A DNA stretch of 64,000 nucleotides, from NCBI GenBank assembly GCA_001600635.1, contig BCKL01000009.1, positions 372,001 to 436,000 of the forward strand, read 5' to 3'. Position numbers and translations under genes: made by a program. Every line of letters begins with the position of its first letter. Position 1 is the stretch's first letter. The stretch is from Leucosporidium creatinivorum. Lineage: Eukaryota > Basidiomycota > Microbotryomycetes > Leucosporidiales > Leucosporidiaceae. The notes beneath the pieces are model-generated. The model saw nothing but the letters and a program-made list of their open reading frames with translations, did no database searches and was not told the origin of the DNA. Shown piece by piece: positions 32,858 through 42,268 of the stretch.

Positions 32858-35800
32858 CTATTCCTCTCCGCCCAGCGCGCCACTCACGCCTTTATTCTTC
32901 TTCGCCTCAGCGGCCGCCTCATCTCGCTCCGACTGCATCTCGGCGATCTCGTCGTCAATCTCCATCTCCTCGGCGTCGTCCAACTCCAATGGCTCGCGCT
33001 CGAGCAGTGGCTTGATGATACGCTCGAAGTCTGTGGGCGGGAAAACGGGCGAGCCGATGGTCAGCGAATGCTCGGCGAAGGCGAAGGCGAAGGCAGCGAG
33101 AAGGAAGCCGTACAAGGGTGAACACTCTCGTGAGGGTTGGACTCGCGTACACGGTCAAAGTAAACTTTGTACACGTCTCCGCTGTAGACTCCGAGAGGCG
33201 AGTTGATCTGCGAGAGGGGAGCCGAGGGTCGGCGAAGGGCGGCGCGTGAAGCAAAGAGAGCACGTACGATGTGATCCGAGAAGTTGAAGCTGTCGACGAG
33301 GGGGACGGCGCACTTCCTCAATGCGAGGCAGAGGGCGTTGACCTGTTCGAACGAGGAAGAGCGGTCAGCCAGGCGGTCGAGCGAGCTTAGCCATAGAAAG
33401 GCTCACCTCGGTGCTGATGATGTCCATCTGCTCGGGCGTGTAGAACTTCAGAGTGCGGGAGAAGACGGTCAGTCACTGATCGAGCGAACAAAAGCACAGC
33501 GAGGGAGCTCACCTTGTACTTCAAGAAATAGCCGGCATTCTCCTCGATGCTCCAGAGACCGTACAGCGCGCAGACCTTCTCGAGGGTGGCGACGACTCCG
33601 TTCGAGGCATCCTCCTTCTCTGCGAGCTCGACGAGAGCTTGACAGAATTGGCTGCGAATCGTGCTGCGAGTCAGCTTCTTCATCGCCGAGCCGAGCCAAT
33701 ACGAGTCGAGAGGTGAAGCTCACCGGTAGATGTAACCAGCAGTGTGAACTTTAGCCGCCACGAACCTCTCCTGCGAGCACATCTCCAACGCCTCCTCCTT
33801 CTCCTTTCCCTCCTTCAAGAACTTCTCGTACTGCCCATGCGCATTCTTGACCACATTAGCAGCGACACACTGCCATGCCTTGTCGATCGTCTCGGGCTTG
33901 AGGGTGTCGGCGTCGGAGGAGCAGGAAATGGTGAGGATGGAAGGGAGAGAGTTGAGGTAGGCGGTTCCGCCGGGGAGCTTGGTGCCGGCCACGGCGTCGG
34001 TGTAGGAGCCGACGAGGGAGCGACCGGCTTGGAGAGTGAGGATAGTGTTGTCGCCTTCCCAGGTGCACTGAACGGCTTGGTCGTTGTACTGCAGTGTGGC
34101 GAGTGTCAGATTGACTCGGCCGCGCGGCTCGGCGAAGATCAACGTCGAGAAAAAGCTACTCACCATGCTCGAAAGACCCGTGTAGCTACTGTAGCCATGT
34201 CCACCACAACTGGCCCTACACTTCTCGATCGTCTCCAATCCGTTCCAGGTGCAGAAAGCCTTCAAACCCGCCGAGGTAGCGTGAGTCTCCTTGAGCTTCT
34301 CGAGCACGTCCTTGGTCTCGGCCTCGTCGGAGTCGGATCCAAAGGACTCGAGCTGAGCGGTGAGCGATTCGTACATGGCCGTCATTTGGACGGCGGTGAA
34401 GCCCATGGCGACGGCTTGGGCGAGGAGAGGCAGGAGTCGGCGCTGATGGATGGGGTAGTCGAGGATCTGCGACTCGAACTATAGGGCATGGGAAAGGAAA
34501 GGTCAGTTGAGCTCGTCCTTAGCGTAAACTCGAGATGACTCACCTCCTTGTGGCCAACCTTGAACTGACGGCGAACGGCGGCATAGCGAACGGCGATGGT
34601 GAGCGCCTTCTTCGAGACATTGGCTGTCGAGTTAGACGGTCAGCTATCGGCATCGAATGAGGGAAGAGAATCGCCGCTCACCAGCATCCGCGACCATGGC
34701 CGTTCGTCCTTGCAGCAGAGCGCCGTAAGTGAGCTGAGCGAGGGGAGCCTTGGAGACCTGGCCTTCTCGAGTGACTTGGGTGTGCTTCATGAGCATGTAG
34801 GCGCGTGGTACTCGGACGTTGGTGAATTGGCTGTAGAGGAGGTAGGTCAGGTCTGGCTGGCGAGAAGACTGAGTTCGGCGATGCGCTCACATCCAGCCGT
34901 TATCGATTCCGTCGCGTCCCATCTTCTTGCCGATGTCGCCGATGGTGATACCAGGAAGGAGAGAGAAGGTCCTGTGGAGCGAAACATGGTCAGCGGGAGA
35001 GCAACAGCGGAGCTCGGTCGGCGGCTCACTTGGGGTTGCGGAGAGGGACGATGAAGGTGTGAGTGCCGTGGATGACGCCCTTGACGATCAGCTGAGCGTA
35101 TACAGCGCAGTGAGTGGCGGTTTGGGCGGCACCTGAGAGCGAGAAGAGGGTCAGCGCGGTCGAGCTCAAAGCGGCAACGACTTGACTCGCCTCCAATCCA
35201 CCACTTGGTTGCGCTGACGGAAGGTGTGTGGATCACGAACTCGTCGGATCCCTCGTCGAAGGTGCCGGTCGTCTCGAGGCCGGCGACGTTACTTCCCTGC
35301 TCGAGCGAGATAGTCAGCGGCCGGCGAGCGAGCGCCGAAGCGACGTCCAGAGCTACTCACATGAGCCAGCTCGGTCATTCCGAAGCATCCAGCCATTCCG
35401 TTGAGTCCAAGCACTCCTTTTTCGAGCCAGTAGGAGAACTGGTTGGCCGTAGCTCCCGAGCGAATGGCGCCGAGGAAGAGTCCGTCTGCGAAGCGACAGG
35501 GTCAGCCAATGCTCTCGGCCGGGTTCCAAGGACCTCCAGATGCTCTAAGCTCACAGTGCACTCCGAAGCGAGTCCAGAAAGCGGGATCGGCGATACCAAC
35601 GAGCTCCATGCGCTTGGTGAAGACCTCAAGGCGCTCGTTGACGACGTAGTGTACCATCGACTGGAACTTTGCCATCGTACGCTCGCGGATCTGGTTCTTG
35701 GTGAGGTCGTGGATGTCGCTCAGCTGTAGTATGATCAGAAGGAGCGTAAGCTAGGAGCCCGTCCGTCGCGAAGGGGAGCTGACCTTGAAGAGAGGGTCGC

Positions 35801-36283
35801 GCTCGATTTCCTGTGGTAGTGGTAGGTCAGTAAAGCTCTTGGTAGGTGTGTAAAGCTCTTCTCACCTGCATGAACTTCTCCTTGAGCTCGACATCTGCGA
35901 AAGAGCGTTGCGCGTGTCAGCAGCTGAAATCGGCCGGCTGTGAGATGGTGGAGGAGATCGGGCCGCTGTTGGAGCTGCTATACTGTGCTCCAGATCTGCC
36001 GCTCTGCTCTGTAAGCTCGTATCCCCTGCTGCGCCGCCTGCATCTGTCTCGAAACGGCTGTTCGGCCTGCCCCGCCTCCCCGCTTCCTCTCGACTGCTGT
36101 CCAGCTACAAGCCTACAACGCGGAAGCAGGAGTAGAGTGAGACTGAAACTCACTTCGCTGTCCTCCTCCCATGGCATAAGTCATCCTCCTCACATCGAAG
36201 CCCGGGTTCTTTCGCTCGTTCTCCATCGTCTGACGCGGAGAAGGTGCCGCCTTCTCGATAGGTGCCGGTGTCCGTGGGCTCAT
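32858..36283 (-). CDS. POX1: Acyl-CoA oxidase, 17 exons, one GC-AG intron
   Basis: Exons: 36283-36154, 35894-35866, 35810-35784, 35723-35555, 35485-35361, 35296-35191, 35132-35030, 34971-34891, 34830-34682, 34623-34544, 34478-34164, 34088-33724, 33663-33513, 33445-33407, 33342-33268, 33207-33153 and 33030-32858; 2172 nt, 723 residues, phase-perfect. Family marks include [46 protein letters not shown] and [10 protein letters not shown]. The enzyme oxidises acyl-CoA to trans-2-enoyl-CoA with release of H2O2 in peroxisomal beta-oxidation. The tail ends GALGGEE, so there is no C-terminal SKL-type signal; import by another route is expected, as known for fungal Pox proteins. The donor after 35191 is GCGAGT, the only one that keeps the frame. 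The symbol is by family. Confidence 0.93.
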
Positions 36284-36736
36284 CCTGTAGTGCTGTAGTG
36301 CTGCTGTAGTGCTGTGCTGTACGAAGTGACGAGATGATGGTGGAAAGTCAACCTCGAATCGGCGGCGGCGCGGCCACTTTCACAAGTCGAATTGCCGAGC
36401 CCGTTTCGACTTTCAACTGCAAGAGGAAGGCCGGGTCAGGTGAGCAACGGGAGAGCGCTGAAAAGATCTGTGACGCCAGAGTCGTAGCCGAGCTGAGCGG
36501 GAAGATGGAGCACTTTTCGATAGCCGAGTCCCCTCTCCCCTCGCCGAGCAGCCAACCGCATCGAGCTGAGATACTACAGCAGACGCCAAGCAGGCGAAGA
36601 CAAGCTGAGTAAAGCGGACCTCCGGACAGCAACGAGAAGCTCTTGGTCCGCTCGCTGCCTCCGGCTGTCCTCGAGAGCCAAAGTCTCGGCGAAGCTTGTC
36701 GTAGCCTGCAGCTTGTACAGCGAGCCTCGTCCGTCT
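36284..36736. promoter_or_regulatory. Promoter region of acyl-CoA oxidase
   Basis: About 450 bp between the 3' end of the small gene and the oxidase start. Immediately upstream of the ATG lies a short imperfect repeat of TGTAGTGCTG (36287-36319), which in the mRNA sense gives repeated CACTACAG, possibly acting as alternative 3' splice sites for a 5'UTR intron. Confidence 0.4.
36287..36319. repeat. Imperfect short tandem repeat TGTAGTGCTG
   Basis: Three imperfect copies of TGTAGTGCTG with a slipped GCTG, within a few bases of the acyl-CoA oxidase start codon. Confidence 0.7.
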
Positions 36737-37484
36737 TCACCACTCGTTCTCCTTGAGTAGCTGAATGCGATAGTGCATGTCAGTAGAATGCCGAATAGTT
36801 TGGTCGCTCAGCGCTCACCCCGAGCGCCATCGTCTTCGCTTCGGCGATGATCTCTTGCTGTTGCTCCTTAAGGTGCACGATGTCGTAGAACAAGAAAAGG
36901 AAGTCACCTGTTGGAGCCGTTGGATCACGGTTTGGTCAGCTACAGCTCATTCCACATCGAAGTCGAAGGTGCCCGGCAGCCCACCAACTTGAGTGACCAT
37001 GTCCGAGACCAGCCAGCGCGCCACGTCGCAGCTGGCAGGGATCCCTCTCTGATACACGCAAGGGCACAAGCTGTTAGCATAACGCGCCAACATGTCTGGA
37101 CGAGAACGTACCTCGTTGCGGTATCCCTCGTAGGTCTGCCAAGCGGGAGATGAGAAGACCGATGAGTGCGCGGCACTCGCTCCAGCCTCATTACAGCAGG
37201 CCGAAACCCTCACTACGCCTCTCTAAGACTCACCTTGATTGTCCCAAACGCTACGGCCAGCACGACGGTCTCCTTGGTCCATTGCTGAACGTCAAGAGAC
37301 CACTTTCGTCAGCTTTCAGTTCTCGGTCGAGCTTTTGCACCGCAGCAGGTCGACCTGTGTGGCCAGGGTGCAGACTCACAGCTATTTGTACATCCGTGCG
37401 GTAGTCATCTCCATTGCCGTAGACCTGCAGATGCGCTTGCACGGCAGGCGAGTCGACCGGCGTGCGAAACGTCCAGTGGCCCAT
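36737..37484 (-). CDS. Small six-exon gene, 118 residues, unrecognised
   Basis: Exons 37484-37380, 37284-37234, 37135-37112, 37048-36985, 36907-36819 and 36760-36737 sum to 357 nt, 118 residues. It reads MGHWTFRTPVDSPAVQ, then QWTKETVVLAVAFGTIK, TYEGYRNE, GIPASCDVARWLVSDM, DFLFLFYDIVHLKEQQQ and finally LLKENEW. Five introns with GT-AG ends all keep the frame, and one exon is 24 nt. The donor at 36984 is GTGGGC; the one at 36953 (GTGGAA) would break phase. The frame is open upstream to an ATG at 37826, and that leader is Arg/Ser-rich without acids near its end (RLARQSIFAPSATRQSLRR), so a mitochondrial N-terminus is possible. No family recognised. Confidence 0.65.
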
Positions 37485-37960
37485 CGAGTTGCAGCAGCGG
37501 GCGTTGAGGAGGGGGTTGCTAGCGCTGAGAGGTCGATTGGAATTTCTTCTCAAGGATTGACGAGTAGCTGACGGTGCAAAAATGGACTGACGAGCGAGGC
37601 GGAGAGAAAGAAGAGAGAGAAGGGCGAGCGGCGGCGACGAAGGCGTCGACGACTGCAGCCTCTTGGCAACGAGCCTAGTCGGAGATATTGTAGTATATTT
37701 GAATATATTTTGAGTACAGACGCGCCTCTTAGCACCCGCCAGTTCACTCGCCGAAGGTGCCAGCTCGGCGAAGAGCAGCTCGGCGCTGCGAGCAGCAGAG
37801 CTTGGCTGGCCTTTTACACTCAACATTAACAGGGCAGTTCAGTCGAATGCTATTGAGGTGATTTCGTTCGCCTACAGCTCAATATGAGCTGTAATACAAT
37901 CCGCCTCACTCTCGCCGATTTCGCCTCGCCTGCTGTCTCCCTCCCGCCACGACCTCAAAG
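37485..37960. promoter_or_regulatory. Divergent promoter region of the 118-aa gene and POB3
   Basis: About 475 bp between two outward genes. An unusually AT-rich patch with two TATATTT elements lies at 37683-37713, roughly 200 bp upstream of the small gene's ATG. It may be a TATA region, or part of the small gene's 5' exon if the longer start is used. Confidence 0.4.
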
Positions 37961-40541
37961 ATGAGCACCGCGCAATTCGAGTCCATCTTCCAAGGGCTGT
38001 CGAGCGCCAGTGGCAGTGAGTTGTAATCTTCTACATCCTCCCCACTTTCTGTAGCCCTACAGCCCCCTCCAGCTGCGCTACAGACGCGACTTTAGGGGAG
38101 AGAGCTGACTTGCGCGCGCGTTGTCTGCAGAGCTTCGTATCGCGCAGAGTGGGTTGGGATGGAAGAGTTCGGATGAGAAGGAGAGTGTTACGACTGTTCC
38201 TTCCTCGGACATCAAGTGGATTCAGTGGATTCGGTGAGTCTTCGAAGCTCAGACGAGATGAGATGAAGGGCGACGCGTAGCACTGTAGAGTGAGGCTGGA
38301 GAAGGGCAGGGAGGTGCAGCGGGTGAGGTGTATCGAGCTGTAGCGCTACAGGCTAACGGCGCTGCAGCCTCACGCGCCCGCGCCGACGTCGAAGACCCGC
38401 GCGACGAGGACCAGCTCAGGCTCTGAAGGCGCGTAAAGCTGACTGGTTTCCACTCGCCTACAGCGTCGCGCGCAACTACCAGCTCCGTATTGGCACTCCC
38501 AAGACGCGCATCACCTTCGATGGCTTCCTCAAGGACGACTTTGAGCGTCTGCAGAACCTGTGCAAGCAGGTGAGCTCCCCTTCTCGCTCCGTTCGCTCTG
38601 CTCGAACGTGGCTCGCTGACGCCCTTCCACCTACTATAGTACTACAACACTACCATCGAGTCCAAGGATGTAAGCGTCCGTGGGTGGAACTGGGGACTTG
38701 CAGAGGTCCAGTGTGCGTCCTTCGTCTCGTGCGGCGTGAGGTCGACGATCGAGCTGACCTGTAACACCCCAACAGCGCAAGACATGGCCTTCCTCGTCGC
38801 GGGCAAGCCCACCTTCACCATCCCCCTCTCCCAAGTCCTCAACACCTCCATCACCAAAGCCGAAGTCGCCCTCGAGTTCTCCTCGGCCCTCCCTCCTCCT
38901 CCCGCCGACTCCGCCGAGGACGCCATCGCTCGCAAGAAGCGCCTGCGTACTCTCCCCGACGAGGTCTCGGAGCTGCGCCTGTACATCCCTGGATCGGCGA
39001 GGGGGATGAAGAAGAAGGTGGACAAGGCCAAGATCAAGGCCGAGGGTGGAGAGGTCAAGGACGACGACGAGGAGAGTGAGGAGGAGGATGATGAGACGGG
39101 CGATGAGGGAGAGACGGCGGCTCAGGTGTTCCATGATGCCGTGAAGGAGAAGGCCGATATCGGTCAGGTCGTCGGCGAGAGCTTCTGCACCATCCCGGAC
39201 GTGCTTTGCTTGACGCCGAGGGGGCGCTTCGGTAAGTTGTATCGGATTCTCTCACACTCTTGTGGTGCTAAGCGCTCCTAACCATCGCAGACATCGACAT
39301 GCACGCCGACTTCTTGCGCTTGCGCGGCAAGACGTACGACTACCGCATCGCCTACAGTCAAGTCCAGAAGCTCTTCCTCCTCCCGAAACCCGACGACATT
39401 CACTGCCAGTTTGTGGTGCGTGCTATCCCCCTCGCTCTGCGTTCCGCTGGTTTGAGGCTCGGAACTCACCTCGCTCGCTTTCGCTCCCAATAGGTCAACA
39501 TCGACCCGCCAATCCGTCAAGGTCAGACGCGTTACCCCTACCTCGTCATGCAGTTTGTCAAGGACGAGATCATGGAGCTGGACCTCAACCTCGACGAGTG
39601 AGTCTCGGCCTTCTCCCCTTCGCGGTGGACCAACTCGCTGACCCTCTTTGCGATCACAGGGAGACGCTCAAGGACAAGTACGAGAACAACCTCAAGCCTC
39701 GCTACGACGACCCCGCCTACGAGGTCGTATCGGTCCTCTTCCGCGTGCTCGCCGCTAAGAAGGTCACTACCCCTGGCAACTTCCAGTCGTGAGTTGATCC
39801 CCTCGACGAACCGAGCTCCTCGCTGACTCACTTTCTACCCACAGCCACGATGGACAGTCGGCGGTCAAGTGCAACCTGAAGGCCAACGAGGGCCAGCTCT
39901 ACTTCCTCGAGAAGCAGCTCCTCTTCATCTCCAAGCAGCCCACTCTGGTCCCTCACTCGGACATCTCAGCTGTCGTCTTTGCTCGGTTCGTGACCGTCTC
40001 CCTCTCCTCACAACCCGTCGCTAACGCCCTTCCTCCCTTCCCCTCGCAGCGTCGGCGGCGCCCTCCCCTCCGCCCGTACCTTCGACCTCTCGATCCGCAT
40101 GCGCGGCGACACGGACCACCCCATCATCTTCTCGGCGCTCAACAAGGAGGAGCTGCAGTCGATTGACGAGTTCCTCCGGATGAAGAAGGTTCGCGTCAAG
40201 AATGAGATGGACGAGCTCGCTGCGGTCGAGGCGGCCGCGCTGGGGGATGATGACGACGATGATGATGATGCCATGGATGTCGATGCGCCGGCGCTGAAGA
40301 ATGTTTTGGCGGAGGAGGATGATGAGGACTCGGAGGGTGAGAGCTGGTCTCCCAGCTCGGCGGACGGCGGGCGTTCGGATAGTCATTGACTTGCCTCTTG
40401 CGTCCCACAGTCGACGAGGACTTCCAAGCTTCTTCTTCGGACGGCGGAAGTGATGAGGAGGATTCCGGCTCGGACGACGATGCCATGAGCGACGCGAGCG
40501 CCGACAAGCCGGCTAAGAAGAAGCAGAAGACCTCGGATTAA
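37961..40541 (+). CDS. POB3: FACT histone chaperone subunit Pob3
   Basis: Eleven exons (37961-38015, 38131-38233, 38464-38569, 38640-38712, 38776-39231, 39291-39415, 39494-39597, 39660-39788, 39845-39985, 40050-40336, 40411-40541) total 1710 nt, 569 residues. The start [15 protein letters not shown] and [13 protein letters not shown] belong to the SSRP1/Pob3 N-terminal dimerisation domain. The middle ([21 protein letters not shown]) and [19 protein letters not shown] mark the double PH fold. The tail is acidic (eight Asp in a row; EEDDEDSE) and ends basic ([10 protein letters not shown]). There is no HMG box, as in fungal Pob3, where Nhp6 supplies it. It acts with Spt16 on nucleosomes during transcription and replication. 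Donor GTGCGT at 38713 was chosen over GTGTGC because only it keeps the frame. Confidence 0.95.
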
Positions 40542-42268
40542 ACGGGGAGATCAGGTACTTGGCGGAGATAGTGTAGGTTTGTAGTGATTTTTGCGACCCA
40601 GCTTTGATTGTGCTCTCGAGCTGGCTGTCCCCCGAAGAGAGAGGTCTGGCGAGAGTGAGAGAGCGAGGGCGAGAGCAGAGTGGCCTTCCTCGACGGTACG
40701 GCAGCTTGGTCTGTTCGCCTCCTACTAGTAGATCCACTTTTGTAGCGCTGCTCGCGTGCTCACAAGGAGACAGACGAGCTCGGAGCCTGCTCGGCGGACT
40801 GCTCACGAGCCCACTTAGTGGCGTTGACGAGGTTCCCGAGACTCGTTTCGACCTCGGGCGATCGGCAGGTCTTTAGTCCGCAATCGGGGTCGACTAAGTT
40901 GCTTAGTTTGAGAAAGATGCAGGTCAGTACAGGGTCCTGAAGGCTGTCCCAAGCCGCGCCGAGCACCGGGAATGGCGACGGCGAAGGCGGAGAGAAGCTG
41001 AACACGCTTTTTCTGGTCCTGCAGGGCGTCGAAGAGGATCTTGTGTCACTGTGCTGGCGCTCGAGCTCACCCTCGCTCCGTTGTGCAGCCGAAACTCAGC
41101 TGCTAGCAAGACTGATGATCCAGCTGATCACTCCGCTCCCTCGCAACCGCTGAAATGCAGGCGAGTACATCGTAAATCCGACATCGCAGCTCGAGTAGGC
41201 TCGCGCCTGAGCCGGTAAACGCGAATAATCTGGAGCAAGGTAGAGAGCTCTCCAAGAAAGAGCACCGAGGTGTGGGACGGGGTGTTGAGAGTGCAGAAAG
41301 GCGTAGGCAAGGGGAGGCTGCCGGTCCACTTCTGATCTGGGCCTGTGAAGCGCTGGGAGTGAGCGCGGTGATAATGCTGGAGCTCTTTGAGAGCGAAGGC
41401 GAGCAACGACGAGCGCCGAACTCAGCTCTACCAACGTCGGCTGGGCGATGAGGGCAGGAGTGGGTGTATTGAAGGCTCGGCTGAACTATCAGAGGATCGA
41501 CACCCGTCCTAGGATCCGTCTGCACCCTCTGCAGCGCTACCGTTACGCTTCTCCCTCGCCGAAACCAGCTTCGGCGATGCTTCGAAGGCGCTGACTGAGG
41601 CTCGCTGCAAGGCTACAGATGCGAGCCTGAGATGGTGAATGGCTATTCCATACTTCTCCCTCTCGAGTAAAGCTCAATTCTGCACCTCATTAACTACATC
41701 TTCACTGGTAATCGCCCTCCCCTTCGTTGCCATCCCCAGCTTCTCGACTTTTCCACCGAGTCAACGCCACATCTCCCACATTTTTGAGGCCCCTGTCCGC
41801 ATAAACCGGCAAGTCGAGCTCTCCGCGCCCACCACCACTTTCTCCCTGCCGAAGCGAGCGAAGAAGCGAAGATAAGATGAGCATGCTCGAAGCAGTCCCT
41901 TCTCCCCCTTCGAAGATTCGCTGTAAGGTGACACAGAGCAGAGAGGCAGCAGAGTCAGACGAGGAGAGAAATGTGACCCGAGCTCAACCGGGCAATGGCG
42001 CGATTCCCCTTCGGAGTCCAGCCAAAAGGCGCTGAGCTGGCAGCTCTCTCTCTTCTCCTTCTCACACTTCACACACACTCTGCTTCGTTCTCGTCTCTTC
42101 CTCACTACCAAAGGAGAGCTTCAGCGTACCAGACTACACACCCTTCCTCAGCACACCCTTACACGTACGCCCTGCTCAGCTTCCCGCTAAAGTTCCCCAG
42201 GATTTCGTTCGCTAACTTTCCATCGTCGACATCTCACAGCCCTACTACCACCACTTCACTACAGCACC
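40542..42268. other. Long intergenic region between POB3 and MET6, with a MET6 relic
   Basis: About 1.7 kb. It contains the POB3 terminator, an inverted fragment of the MET6 3' end (about 40790-41045), roughly 900 bp with no supported gene, and the MET6 promoter/leader. A CT-rich leader with many TC and AC runs lies at 42040-42260, directly before the MET6 ATG. An open minus-strand stretch around 41128-41406 has no splice or family support. Confidence 0.5.
40790..41045 (-). pseudogene. Inverted MET6 3'-end fragment
   Basis: On the minus strand this reads NLVDPDCGLKTCRSPEVETS then LGNLVNATKWAREQ, matching the intact MET6 C-terminus ([33 protein letters not shown]). Similarity continues into the intron before the last exon (both share TTCCCGGTGCTCGGC and a CTGACCT..CATC..CTCAAACT-like 3' end) and into the end of the preceding exon (DQK). 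Because intron sequence is included it is a DNA copy, not a processed transcript. The normal stop is not preserved and the rest of MET6 is absent, so it is a non-functional relic. Confidence 0.85.

Noticed and set aside
41128-41406. 92-codon minus-strand frame between POB3 and MET6
   Set aside because: No matching splice sites, no recognisable motif, and ordinary for chance in GC-rich DNA.
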